A stretch of 64,000 nt of DNA from Blasia pusilla (GCA_050084515.1 CM114273.1:38440001-38504000), one strand, 5' to 3'. Shown: positions 10,523 through 22,091, numbered from the stretch's first letter. The notes: generated by a model from the sequence alone, not told the origin. Numbers and translations are program-made.

Positions 10523-11395
10523 CAATGTTGCATAGAAATGGACTTGTCCGTCCATGGGATGGACAAGTCCGACATATCAACAACATGCCATATGCATCTT
10601 GCCCCGTTCCAACATTTTCTTGTACTCAAGTTGCATGCGTGGGTGTGGGAACAAGTTGTGGGCAAGGTGCTGACCGCATTTAAGGGCTACGGGCTTGCAA
10701 GGAAGGTGTATGCACTCCTCATGTGCGACAAGGTTGCATGGAAACAGACAAGTCCATCCATGGGAGGGACATATCTGGACATGACCACGGACATGAAAAA
10801 CCGGTCGCGAGCCCGGGTTTTTTGGCACCCGGGTTGACAACATGGGCTCCACCTGTGGGAACACGTGCTGGGTCCGATGTAGGGTGCGAGCCAAGGCGCG
10901 GGAAATCGACGCACGTGGGATAATGGTGGGCCTAATGTGAGCTACCGTATAGGTTGAGGGCGGGCTTAGAGCGGGCCAGGAGGGCTTGCGGGTTGCAGGC
11001 AGGCATCCACGCAGGCTTGCGGGACTACGGCGGGCTTTCGGGCCTGGTGCGGGCCAAGCGGGCAAGAGACAGGCGGAGCGCGAGCTAGGCGGGCAAGGGG
11101 CGGGCCGCGGGAGGGCTCGGAGTGGGCCAGGCCCGGGCTTAGCGTGGGCCACGCGGCGGGTAGGGCTAGGCGCAAACAGGGGGCAGGCAAGGGGCGAGCT
11201 GAGCGCGGGCCCAAATCAGGACAGGCGGGCAGGGCGCGCGCTAGGCGTGGGCCAGGTAGGTTGGGCACGAGCCACAGAGGGAGGGGAGGGCCCCGCGGGG
11301 GCTATGTGGGGTCAAGCACGCTGGGCGCGGGCGAGGGCGAGCTAGGCGGGCTCTACGCCGGCCAGTCAGGCAAGCGGCGGAAAAGGTAGGTTATT
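10523..11395 (+). mobile_element. hAT left end and GC-rich subterminal block
   Basis: A clear left terminus CAAGGTTGCATGG starts at 10,729 and is followed by the family's GACAAGTCC and GGACATG motifs. From about 10,940 the sequence becomes a GC-rich block built of repeated GCGGGC/CGGGCT words. A similar terminal block sits just upstream at 10,523-10,585. Open frames on both strands here (up to 191 codons) come from composition. Subterminal arrays of short motifs are known transposase-binding regions in hAT elements; that role here is inference. The transposase gene follows at 12,076. Confidence 0.6.
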
Positions 11396-12075
11396 CGCGG
11401 TTTGAAAGGATGAACGACACGATTCTAATAGGTGTTAAATGAAATTTAAGTAGGGGAGAGATGTTTGACGGCTTGAGGGGTTAGAGTAGGGTGGTTGTAG
11501 TAGAGAATAAGTTAGTTAAAAATGAGAATAATTGGAGAAAGAGGGATAGTATTGGTGGAGAGAGGTTAGTTGGGAATAAAAGTAGGTAAACAATATGGGA
11601 TATGTGAAAAAGGAATGTGATAGGTGGATAAATTTTGTTTATTCTAAACGGTGATTAATGGATATGGCTTAGTAATAAATTTTAAGTGGGGGTAGATGAT
11701 ATGGGGAGTTAGTAGGGTTTATTGCATTCCTTTCATCCTCCCTATATAAACTTGCTCATTTCTTCTATATCCTCACAATCTCATTCCTCCCTTCATGTGT
11801 CACTCTCTTTTGTGGAAGTTTTTTTCTCCATAGATAGTTGAGCTTGATAAGTGAGAATATGTTTCGCCACTGGATAACCCTGATAATTGAAGATATCTTG
11901 GTTATCTAGGTAAGCATATTGATCTTTCTTACTCATAGTGAGTGTTCCAAGTTTATCATTGGAGCATTCAAGAACAATATTTGGTGTATTTGCATATAGT
12001 TTATCGGTCGATATATTTACTATTGATATTGTAATATTGTTGGGTGGGTGTTAGTGTTGGCTTGTGTTAGTAGTC
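11396..12075 (+). promoter_or_regulatory. Probable promoter and leader of the hAT transposase gene
   Basis: A TATATAAA box lies at 11,743-11,750, about 325 bases before the first transposase ATG at 12,076, and is followed by a pyrimidine-rich leader. No gene was seen in this stretch. Confidence 0.4.
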
Positions 12076-12513
12076 ATGACCAAAGCCAGAGAGCTCCAAG
12101 AGATTATGAAGGAACTTTGGGGAGAAGTACACAGTGAAAGTGGAACATCAAGCAGATGACAGTGTAAGTATTGTTCCTATTCTGTGAAAATCTCTCATAG
12201 CACTCGGATGATGGAGCATATTACACGAGAGAGATGAAAGAAAAAGGATGGGAATCATGATATCCATCATGCCAAATCATGTGTGAAGGTCCCTCCTAGC
12301 GTGCAACGTGATCTCCGAAACAGGGTACTAATGGGAAATGGACAAAGGAGGGAAGTGAGACCCTCGAGTGAAGTTAAGGAGACGACGCCATTACAAATAG
12401 GTTCTCAACACACAGGAAATAGTGTTCATGTTGTGTTAAGTGTTGATGGGGTTGCGATCATGCCACCGTATGACACTCTCGAGGAATGTAGAGGAGTTGT
12501 TGGGCCGATGTGA
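12076..12513 (+). pseudogene. hAT transposase, N-terminal BED-finger part (broken)
   Basis: From ATG at 12,076 the frame gives MTKARELQEIMKELWGEV, then after an in-frame TGA the BED-type pattern C-K-Y-C ... H ... HAKSC, then the VPPSVQRDLRN segment that follows BED fingers in hAT proteins. BED fingers bind transposon ends. At least two stops interrupt the frame (near 12,157 and 12,236). The main catalytic part follows at 12,520. Start chosen because it is the first ATG in the BED frame and lies downstream of a TATA box. Confidence 0.75.
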
Positions 12514-12519
12514 GTAAGT

Positions 12520-13420
12520 AGTAGTTATGGGAAGAAGCAAGCCGATCTGAGGGATTATTTCAACATGCAAGGAATAGAAGTTGCAAATGACATGTGGGCG
12601 AAGTGTTTCTACAAATGTGGAATACCATTCAATGTTATACGGCAAGATGCTTTCAAAGAAGCAGTTTGGGCAACAACAAAGGTGAAGGTTTACTCAAGTC
12701 CTAGTTACGATTCGTTGTGCACTACCCTACTTGAGAAACATATGGGGAAATCGAAGGAAAAGGTGGATATCATATTGGATAATTTGCGTTTGGGGGCCAC
12801 GATCATCACGGATTCTTGGACCAATGTAAGGAGTGAGTCTTTAGTGAACATCATGGTCTCGTGTCCACAAGGTGAGGTCATGATTGAGTCAGTAGAGACC
12901 AAGGGGGAATCCCAAACAAGAGAATGGTTGGCAGGTCACATAGAGAGGACTATCATGTGCATCGGTCCAAAGAATATGTTGCAGCTTGTGACAGACAATG
13001 CTAGCAATGAGCGAGCGGTAGGGAAACTAATTGAAGCAAATTTTCCTCATATTCTTTGGGGTGGATGCGTATTATACTCTCTTGATCTAATATGCAAAGA
13101 ATGGGGAAAATGGCCTTGGTAGGACACGATTTTTGCACAAGCTCGTGAGATGGTAGTATTTGTGAAGAATAGAACATGGGTGATGGCCGAATTTGTGGAA
13201 ACCAATCCAGTGATGAGACGATTGTTGCTTCTTGCAAACACACACTTTGCTATAAACTTTATCATGTTGGGACATGTCTTAGAATTGAGGGAGGCGTTCC
13301 AGGCCATGGTTGCCACAAATTCTTTTAGGGAGTATTTAAATGGGAGTGCCTTGTCCCTTTGCCTCGTATCCCAATGGGAGGGATGCGAGGCAAAGGGACA
13401 AGGCTCGAGAAATTGAGACT
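12520..13420 (+). pseudogene. hAT transposase, catalytic (DUF659-like) part (broken)
   Basis: The 185-codon frame at 12,565-13,122 carries ATIITDSWTNVRSESLVN, where the first catalytic Asp sits, and LQLVTDNASNERAVGK, the second catalytic Asp block of hAT transposases, followed by the C-x-x-H-type region in altered form (GGCVLYSLDLICKEWGK). A stop at 13,120 separates it from a further in-frame segment (REMVVFVKNRTWVM...). After 13,400 frame is lost. It would cut and paste elements with matching ends, and the terminal sequences at 10,729 and in the small elements nearby are the obvious substrates. Inactive as it stands. Confidence 0.85.
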
Positions 13421-13739
13421 ATTGTGGCCAATTATGATTTTTGGATACAAGGCGAGGAGTTTTTGTGCAGCTTTGCCAACTATTATTCTTTTGAGAGAGT
13501 GTGATGGTCATAAAGCAATGATGGGGCATATTTATCGCCGTATATTTGAGATAATGGAAGAGACCCGTTCTTTTCCAATAACCCCATGGCCAAGTGTGGA
13601 TGGAAGGCATTGCGGTTTTTTTTGTGATAATGTCCAAAGCTATGGAAATGGTTAATGTTATTTCTAGGTGATGGACACTTATATATAACAGGTTATATGC
13701 AATAGGATACATTTTAGCCCCTTACAATCTTCTTGATAG

Positions 13740-14380
13740 TGTGCAAGACGTCACTTCAAATGTTGAGTGCTTGAGAGATTTCAAAAAGTATTTGAAACTC
13801 TATACAAAGGGGACGTATTGCCTCAATGTCACGGAGACATTTTCTTTTCTAGGTACTTGTTTGCGAGAGTTTGGCAACATTGTGAACTATCAAGAAGTAT
13901 TTGTGGATGAGTTTGGTAAAGAAGTCGTCGATTCACTTAGTCCCTCTGATTGGTGGAGCATGCACGATCAAGGTGCACCAACATTGCGATATGTGGCTAA
14001 GTGTGTATTAGCACAAGTGGTTTCTTCCTCTTCAGGGGAGAGAAATTGGAGTAGTTATAGTTTTATCCACAACAAGCATAGGAATAAATTGACCAATGAG
14101 CGTGCCAGGGATTTGGTGTACATCTACACCAACTCAGGGTTTGGAGACAAGGATGTTTCTAAGAAATCAAGACAAGGACTCATGTACAAGCAATAATTTT
14201 TTGATAGGAATGGACAAGAACAAGCTAGAAGGGTTGTAGAAGATGGTAGTGAGTCTAGCTTACATGCACGAAACCGTGATGGGAATCATGAAGATAACCT
14301 CGACTTGCAAGATGAGGACCTAGAGGATGTGGATGTGATATCTGGAAATTATGGCATGGTTGGCACCAAAGGGAGTTAAG
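13740..14380 (+). pseudogene. hAT transposase, C-terminal dimerisation part
   Basis: The 151-codon frame at 13,741-14,196 has the hAT C-terminal signature: WWSMHDQGAPTLRYVAKCVL, then SSGERNWSSYSFIHNKHRNK, including the conserved E-R-N-W-S with the catalytic Glu region and the dimer helix, then LTNERARDLVYIY. Beyond the stop at 14,194 an acidic tail continues (DLQDEDLEDVDV) as is common in this family. 13,420-13,740 is a frame-broken connector and may hold an intron. No right terminal repeat matching 10,729 was found downstream. Confidence 0.85.
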
Positions 14381-15039
14381 ATACTCATATCGGCAACACT
14401 CAAAATTTTGACTCTGACGGGCGTGGAAGAGACGAAGATGACGATGTAATTGAACATTGGATTTGAGAGCACGCCAAAGAGCCACAACGGAGGACTTCAA
14501 GAGAACTGAATCTACCAACCCCTTTTTCTAACACAACCTACGATCCCCTGATTGTTGCATAAGTAGGAATTCAAAATTATTCCATCCAATGCTTGTGAAC
14601 GTATGCAAGATTCGACTCCACAATCTTTGAACGTTCAAAGAGTGCACTTAGTTGATGAGCCTAATGATATTGATGTTCTCATACTTGTTGTTCCAAACTC
14701 TCAACCCATTAATCATGGCATGGATAGTTCATACATCTCCTCCAATGATGAAAAAATTTATGTAGGAAATCGTCGTCGATCCACCTGACTTCGAACTCTT
14801 GAGTTGCCAAATTACCGCCTACATCTTAATCCACCGGACCCAACCTTAGACCTAGACTAGTAGAGTAATTTGTGACTTTCGCGAAACATGTTAGTAAATA
14901 GTCATAAAAAAACTTATTTTCCAAAGATTCTTTGAAATTTTCATTTTCAAAGAATCCTTTTTTGTAACATTTTTGCTAATAAAGCAATATTTTTGACATT
15001 GATGGTCAAATTGGAAAGTCTGAATTTATGGAGTGAATT
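14381..15039. other. Downstream flank of the hAT gene
   Basis: No gene. A hairpin with about 15-bp arms (AAAGATTCTTTGAAA with its near-complement) lies near 14,925-14,960. The right end of the transposon was expected here but was not found. Confidence 0.5.
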
Positions 15040-16575
15040 TAGTTTTTAGGTTTTGGTCACAACTCTATTTTATCTTAAACTTTGCAAGGGAGCTACATAC
15101 ACCTAGGGGATCATGTCTACCAAGTTTCAACTCAAGATGACATACTTGAACAAGATGAAAGATCAAAAGAACCCATTTTGAATTGGAGGTTTAAGGGCGC
15201 GAGCCAAAAAATGAGTTAATAACTTTTGAGGTTTTGGTCACAACTCCATTGGACTTGAAACTTTTCATGGGAGCTACATACATCTTGGGGATCATGTCTA
15301 CCAAGTTTCAACTCAAGATGTCATACTTGAACAAGATGAAAACTCAAAAGAAGCCATTTTGAATTGGACGTTTAAGGGCGAGGGTCAAAAAATGAGTTAG
15401 TAAATTTTGAGGTTTTGGTAACAACCTCATTGGACTTGAAAATTTTCAAGGAATCTAAATACATCCAAGGGATCATGTCTACCAAGTTTCAATTCAATAT
15501 GACTTACTTGGGCAAGATGAAAAATCTTGGGGACTCCATTTTCATTGGAGGTTTAAAGGCGCGGGTCAAAAAGTGAGTTAATTAATTTTGAGGTTTTGGT
15601 CATAACTCCATTGGAATTAAAACTTTTCTAGGAATCTACATATATCCTGGGGATCATGATTACCAAGTTTCAATTTATGATGAGATACTTGGACAAGATG
15701 AAAAATCAAAAGACTCCATTTTAATTGGAGGTTTAAGAGTGCGGGTCAAAATTGAGTTAATAAATTTTGAGGTTTTGGTCACAACCATGGTTGTAAAGAA
15801 ATGGAAAATTCCTTCCTTAGAATAGACATGGATAGACAAGTGTGGATATATCCACGGACATGGGTTCCAAGAGGTGGGACCCACACTTTTAGTCCTTGAT
15901 GGAAGGCAAGGATGAGAGGAGCAATGAGGGAGGAGGGAGTGGAGATGGAGGGAGGAAGAAATGGGGGAGTATGGAACATGAAGGCAAGTAAGGAGAATGA
16001 GAAAGAAGGGAACCAAATGGACAAGTCCTTCCATAGGACGGACATAAGTCCATGGATATGGACATGTCCACGATTATGGACTTTGTCCACATGCAACTTT
16101 GGTCATAATTCCATTGGATTTGAAAATTCGCAAGGGAGCTACATACACCCTCGGAATCATTTCTACCAAGTGTTAACTTAAGATGACATACTTGAACAAG
16201 ATGAAAAATGAAAAGACCCCATTATCATTGGAGGGTCAAAAAATGAGTTAATAAAATTTGAGGTTTTGGTCACAACTCCATTTTATGTGAAACTTTTCAA
16301 GGGAGCTACATGCACCCAAGGGATTGTGTCTACCGAGTTTCAATTGAAGATGACTTACTTGGACAAGATGAAAAATGAAAGGACTCCATTTTCATTGGAG
16401 GTTTAACGGCAATGGTCATAAAATGATATAATACATTTTTAGGTTTTGGTTACGACTCCATTGGACTTGAAACTTTGCAAGAGAGCTAAATTCACCCTAT
16501 GGATTATGTATACAAAGTTTCAATTGAAGATGACATACTTGGACAAGATGAAAAATGAAAGGATTCTATTTTGGA
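15040..16575. repeat. ~180-bp tandem satellite array, about 8 monomers
   Basis: The phrase GGTTTTGGTCACAACTCCA recurs at about 15,045, 15,231, 15,410, 15,591, 15,770, 16,262 and 16,441, spacing 179-186 bases once the 316-bp insertion at 15,786-16,101 is removed. Other landmarks recur in step: GGGAGCTACATACACC, GATCATGTCTACCAAGTTTC, CTTGAACAAGATGAAAA, TTGGAGGTTTAAGGGCG. Monomers differ by point changes and small indels. Each could encode a short open peptide but phase is not kept between monomers, so this is non-coding tandem DNA. Confidence 0.9.
15786..16101 (+). mobile_element. hAT-like non-autonomous element with 8-bp target duplication
   Basis: Left end CATGGTTGTAAAG, right end ATGCAACTTTG. 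It interrupts a satellite monomer exactly; the flanks are GTCACAAC (15,778-15,785) and GTCATAAT (16,102-16,109), an 8-bp duplication with two C-to-T type differences. Removing the 316 bp plus one flank restores the 180-bp period. The interior carries GGACAAGTCC, GACATGTCC and the purine-rich GGAGGGAGTGGAG block shared by all copies in the window. No coding capacity. Confidence 0.85.
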
Positions 16576-17240
16576 TAACAGCGCTGCTCAAAAGTTCACG
16601 GATAACTTCTTAGCTAGGGCTAACGCCCTTAATAGTATGATTTTTCTAAAATAATTAATGAAATATCCTTATCTAGTAGAAGTAAAAAATGTTATAAAAA
16701 ATGTAAACTATTTTTTAAGAATTAACACAATAATTAAATTTATATCAAACAAACATTTCAATCTTTGTACCTTCCACCTAACCCAAGGATTTAGAATCCT
16801 ACAAAAAACTTTGATCCATTTTATCGACTCACTTCATGGACAACATTCAAAACTGACTCACATGCATAAGTTTCCAAAGTGAATTTTTTTGAAGTATTTC
16901 TTACAAAAAAATGATTGGTACACCACATTTTCATTGCTTTGAGAGGAACCTCTTACTTATGTACATTACAAAAATTTATATATGAAATCACCCTATCTAA
17001 TCTGATTCATCATCAGATATATGTAACACCGGTGCAGATGTCTCACCAACTCTTCCATCTCTTCTCCTAGCTCTATTCATGCGCGTTTCCCCTCCACAAG
17101 GAACAACCCTCTCCAACTCAGGATTGGCTTCACCATCATCTATTTCTTGTGTTGGTTGTGTTGGAAACATTCCCACTCCCTCTCGAAGAATCCAAAAGTT
17201 CCTCTTGCATACGACAGGGATAATAGTATGTTCCTCGATA
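16576..17240. other. Unassigned sequence downstream of the RING-like gene
   Basis: The last part (about 17,030-17,240) may be the 3' end of the minus-strand gene above it. An open frame at 16,658-16,882 has no recognisable domain. Confidence 0.4.
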
Positions 17241-19144
17241 TCACGCTTCTGTCCTTAGAGGAATATCTTGCCATAAGAAAGGTGGCAATATTAATTCAAG
17301 TCTCCTCAAGACAATATCATCCACCAATGGATTCTGGTAATTGTTGTGCATAAGTTGTCGAGTAGTGTTGAGGGCATCTCGAACTTCTTGTGCATTCAAC
17401 CCTTGAGCAAAGAAGAAGTTTTCCGCCTCTCCATCTTGGATATCTATGGCAGTTCTTTGAATAAGCTCCCCTCGATCGTACATGTCAATGAAGCGAACTA
17501 GCCAACGCTTGCATAGCCCGATGGATCCTTTGGCGACGTGGGATTTCAGCGCAAACCATCCCATCCATCTTGACTTCGGGTTGTAATTTGATCGGGGGCT
17601 ACAACTTCCCAAGCTGAAAGTGAAATTATCTTGCTCTTGGGTCCGTTTACGATACATTGGTGGTGCATTATTGTCAGGAGCGCGGAAAGTGATGCCAAAG
17701 AGATGATACACTCTTCCTGACCAAGCTTGTCTACAAGTTGGACACTTGTGAGATAGTAACATGGCCTTTTGAAGATAATATGGATGCCAATAATAGGCTT
17801 TACATGTGCCTGTCACGTAGCAACCCTCAACAGAAATAGGGTTGAAGCATCTCTTACATTTGGGCTAGTTGTTTGGCGTAAGGGCCCCTCCTTCAGCTAC
17901 TGCGATTGCCTTCATCCAATCAGGCAGATCTTGATCTTGTCTGCTTGGATTGAGAGGTGTTGGGGCCAACATCAAAGAAGCATAGTTGGCAAAATTTCAA
18001 TCCACAACATTGTCCCATGTTGCGCGTAGGGGAGGAGGCTTCAACTGCTCAATAGGGTGAAATAAAATCGTATCCACCTCCTTTACAAGACGACCCTCAA
18101 GTAGAGTTTTCTCACGGGTGAGTTCTCCCACTTTACCCCTTGCTCTCCATCGCAGCAATTCATCCATCTCTTGCTCACGTCTTGGCATGATGGATTCATA
18201 TGCCCTCCTCTAGTGCTCCGTATGGTTAGCCATGATAGCTCTTTGTCTTTGATGGAGTTCATCTCTGGAAATCGATTCATTCATGATCCTCTCCATCTCC
18301 CTCTTAAGTCTCTCATGCTCCTCTAACAATTTTTGATGCTTCCCCTTCAAAATGTTGAATTCCGCTTCCAAATCAAAAGAGCGTTCGGAATTTGTTATCA
18401 ATCTCTCCAACTGTGATAGGCGAGACATAACCTCACTAGTATCGGGAGAACTCTCCCGGGGAGTCTCCCCACAAGAGCTTGCATTATAGTCATGGCCTAC
18501 ATTGTAATCATTCCTACTTTTTGGTCTATCCTCAACATAGTATGTTGCTTCCGCCCCCATCATAACTCGCCTTTCATCTTTGCCTCAAGGGTTTCTTGCC
18601 GATCCACTTTGCAAGTATTTTCCTGGAAACAATCTTGCTGATGAAGGTTCCACTCTTGCTTGTTTTGATTGAGGTTGTGGGGTGCAATCCTCTTGAACTC
18701 TGTGCCTCTTGTCTCTCCTCGAGACTTGTCCTCCACATCACCATAATGGACATCCATGTCCTTCATTAACTCCGCCACTTTGAGCTTGACAAATACTTTG
18801 CTCACTAACTTCTTCTTCTTCGCAATGAGACTCTCGTAGTTTGAAAGGCCATTGAAAAATTCCCAATCCTTTCGCCACTCTTTCTCCTCCACTTTCCTTG
18901 CAAATTCTCCAATCGCACGCTCCGGCCACTTGATGCGCAAGTTCTTCAGCTCTAGGGAGAGGATTTGTGGGTCAAGGGCGCTATCCAAATGCGCCTTCAA
19001 TTTATCATCCGTAACAAATTCTCCAACCATCTTCTTGGTCACCTTCGCACGCGTGGGCGGTTTTTCTTCCCCTCTTCCATAACCCTCTTCGTCGTGAGGA
19101 CTACGGTCTTCATGAGGTGAAAGCGCCATCTTATCTTTTACCAA
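17241..19144 (-). pseudogene. Coiled-coil protein with RING-like zinc finger (broken)
   Basis: Read from 19,144 the first part (194 codons, MALSPHEDRS start region) is highly charged with Lys/Glu-rich helices. It overlaps by a few bases the next frame from 18,563, which goes on to 17,241 interrupted by three in-frame stops, so one +1 frameshift and three stops turn a protein of about 630 residues into pieces. The second part has a strong predicted coiled coil (LSQLERLITNSERSFDLEAE, then HQKLLEEHERLKREMERIM) followed by a cysteine-rich finger C-K-R-C ... C ... C ... H ... C-P-T-C-R, spaced like a RING or similar treble-clef finger, then a helical C-terminal region. RING fingers commonly act in ubiquitin ligases; that is family knowledge, not shown here. 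It lies 184 bases downstream of the kinase-like gene on the same strand and decays in the same way. I do not recognise the family. Confidence 0.55.
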
Positions 19145-19327
19145 AATCCAAAAGGAAAGAGTGGTTTAGAAAATATTCCAATAATAGTGACACGATGATA
19201 TTTGGATACATCCATGGATCAACCAAAATAAATCATTCACAAACTTTCAGAGTCACAAAATTGACCTCTTTCAATGAAGTATTCCTTTCTTCATGAAAAA
19301 AATTACAATCGGACAACAGATTTACAT

Positions 19328-20718
19328 TCACATCATCATGGTAATTGGCCTTAATGCTGAATCTACATCGTCTACACCTAATATTTTGGCATTTGCTCTC
19401 ATATATGCAATAAGATACTCTAAGCTTTTGTGATCAGTGGGATTCAAAGTTAATGCCCACTTTCGAATCCTTTCCAAGTAAGTAAATCTCACATTCGCGT
19501 AGGCATCCCCGATGGCGAGGTTGTCTGTCATATAATTCAAATTTATCACAATCATCCCTAGGTCATAGATTTCACTAGCTATGCTAAAAGGGAGATTCTT
19601 AGGCCCTGCTGTCAACTCTGGTGCTATGTACCCAACATGATTTCTTTGTTCATGTTGCCATCATCTATGAGGTGACGCTAAGCACTCATCCTCCCATATA
19701 GCATTTCCCCAATCTCCAACCCCAATGTATGGAGTAGAGTTAGCTCCAAAATGGATGAAAATATTTTACGCATGAAGGTTGGTGTAAAAAATCCCACGCT
19801 TGTGGACAGTCTCCATGGTTCCAAGAAGGGCAACCACTAGTTGGACAACAATAGATGCCATCGTAAGACATCTGATCTTTTCCCACTCTCCTGAATTAGC
19901 CCCGTGATTCTTCATGGTATGGCATGCTCGCAACCAATTTTCAAGGTACCCACCATTCCAATATGGATAGATGGTACATGGCGGATCCTTGATCAACCTT
20001 CCCACCATGCAAACAAAACCTCGATGTAAAATAGTCGCAAATAACTCCTCGTGCATCATCAATTTTCTTGAATAATATCTAGGTGATTCCTTAAACAACT
20101 TAAGGAAATAGTAAATATCTTCACTAAATGCAAGGGTTTGGTTTATTTTACATCGGTAGAGTGTTCCGTGTAAACGTGATCCCACAATATCCTCTAGATC
20201 ATTTCCTACTATCAAGTTCTAGTAAATATCCATGTAATCCCAAATGGAACTATCAATATATGACCCACGATAGTACTACGTCCCTTGAAAAGACGTTGAG
20301 CATTTATTAACTCAACACTAAACCTTTCAATGAGAGTGGTCTCTGCAACATTTGGCTCCTCATTCTTGAATGCCTTGAGATCGATATACAATTTCTCGAG
20401 GTGAACATCTTGTTGGCCACAAAATTTACTTAACCTATCGGCCTCTTTGACATCCACTTTCCATTGAAATGTCTTCGCAACTCTCCTAGCCAATCTTAGC
20501 AATTCAAAGGTGTAGTCATGGAAACCATCCATACCCCTTGAAATATAGGATCCTCTCTTCTCTAACGTAAGCTGGAAAAACCAATCTAACCATGCATCTC
20601 TTATAGCCATGTTGAATTCATTCCTGAAATTCACTCTTGGCCTCTTGGCACTATCCAATCTATCATCGGTCTCATTTTGGTTATCTCCTGCTCTTGAAGA
20701 CCCAGCCCCACTAGACAT
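19328..20718 (-). pseudogene. Kinase-like protein, decayed
   Basis: Starting at ATG 20,718 (MSSGAGSSRAGDNQNETDD), about 165 helical residues precede a kinase-fold domain. After a frameshift near 20,213 there follow a glycine-loop-like GSRLHGTLYRC, a hinge-like YPYWNGGYLENWL, helix E, a catalytic-loop-like GIFYTNLHA (Asn where active kinases have Asp) ending in a stop, then NIFIHFG, GVGDWGNA in the DFG position, GYIAPELTAGP as the APE motif and SEIYDLGMIVINL as helix F. Two in-frame stops (near 19,766 and 19,660) and one frameshift are present; total about 460 codons. The order of motifs makes the kinase fold secure. The usual beta-3 Lys could not be placed. Whether the ancestor was an active kinase is uncertain because the Asp-to-Asn change can be decay. 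It could belong to a host gene family or be cargo of a mobile element. Confidence 0.7.
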
Positions 20719-21480
20719 TTTGCTCGGATGAAGAGGATAAGAAAATCTCCTTACAAAAAAAAAACCAACAAAAAAATAGTATGCGTTGAGATAAGGAAGT
20801 ACCAGAAAATAAAATGATATGAGATACTAAGACAATGGCTCGAGTAATGCTCACGTGCGTGAATGGAGAAATGAGGTTTTGGCTTAGGTAGGTCACTCAA
20901 AAGGAATATATGTGTGTTTAGATAAGTTTCATTGACAACCTCCACATCCCAAATGTGCTCAGGGAATCAATGAACCAAATCTATAACTCGACTTTATGAA
21001 TCGAAAATCTCAAAATCACCTAACAAGTTAAGTGACATAAGAGATTTTCACACTCACACCCTCTCACCTAATGTGGAGTCAATTGGGGTTTGTTTAGGAC
21101 ACAACAAGGAACGCAAATATCCAACTGTGTCACAAAAAAAATCCAACAACCCCCAAAAGACCCACAATGGATTTCTCCAAAATTCCTAGAACCCTTGAAA
21201 GCCCTTAGCTATCAAGGAACCAATGAAATTTGGAGCCTAATCCAAGAAACATTCAAAGAAACGGCAGAAAATGAGATAAATCATGGAAATGAGGGATAAT
21301 TGGGATTAATTAGCCCCTAACTCCGTCCTTATAAGCATTTTTGGGCCCACTTGTGGGCCCAAAACTTATGGGTTTATCCCAAATGAGGAATGGGAGGAGG
21401 GTAGGGAGGAGGTTTGAAATTTGATCTAGCCAACCCCACCGTGCCACATGCCGGTTCAAGATTTGAGACAAGCTGGCCAC
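20719..21480. other. Upstream flank of kinase-like gene, unassigned
   Basis: Upstream region of the minus-strand gene. No TATA box or gene could be assigned with confidence. A 69-codon plus-strand frame at 21,090 has no recognisable domain. Confidence 0.4.
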
Positions 21481-22091
21481 ACGCGGGCTAAGCGGGATTT
21501 TCACAAATGGACACATGGCTTCACCTGATTTGCTGGAATTGACGCAGGCTACCGCATGGGCAATGGCTCAGACGGGGCGGGTGATGGATCGGAGGCTGCG
21601 CGACGGCGTGAGCTACGGCGCGGGCGTGCGGGCAGGCTACGGCGCGGGCTTGAGGCCGTCGCGGGGGGGGAGGGGGGGTGGTCAGTCAGGGTTGTTGGTC
21701 CATATGCGGGCCATGGGGGGACTGGGCGGGCTCGCAGGCCCGAATGCAGTCTTTTGGGGGGGAGGGGGCCATGCGGGTTTGCTGGTCCATATGCGGGCCG
21801 TGGGGGGGCCGGGCAGGCTCACACGCCCGGATGAAATCTTTGGGGGGGAAGGGGGTGGGTGGGCTCGCATGCAGGCCGGGTGGGCGGCTCGCAGCGCCGA
21901 ATCAAAGGGCCCGATGCGGGTGCAACTTGTCTCGACACTAGCCCGACCCTGAATGGGCACCAAGCGTCTTGCGCACTGGTTGAGCAAGGGTGGTATGCTC
22001 GGTGTGCGCCGGCCCACGTGCGGGCCGCGGGCAACGCGAGCTCATGGAGCCTGCACCTAGGCCCGCACGGACAAGTCCACGTGCAACCTTG
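21480..22091 (+). mobile_element. hAT-like element, GC-rich type, right end intact
   Basis: The right terminus reads GGACAAGTCCACGTGCAACCTTG, ending at 22,091. The interior is GC-rich and built from GCGGGC words like the block at 10,940-11,395, with G runs at 21,660-21,850. The left end was not found. Overlapping open frames on both strands reflect composition, not genes. Confidence 0.6.

Noticed and set aside
10577-11389. Large overlapping open frames on both strands (up to 191 codons)
   Set aside because: GC-rich low-complexity repeats remove stop codons by chance; no domain, no conservation, and both strands are open at once.
15040-16575. CRISPR-like array
   Set aside because: Monomers are ~180 bp and homologous over their full length, with no alternation of short repeats and unique spacers; it is a tandem satellite.
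17769-18029. Plus-strand gene overlapping the RING-like gene
   Set aside because: It is the antisense shadow of the minus-strand coding sequence.
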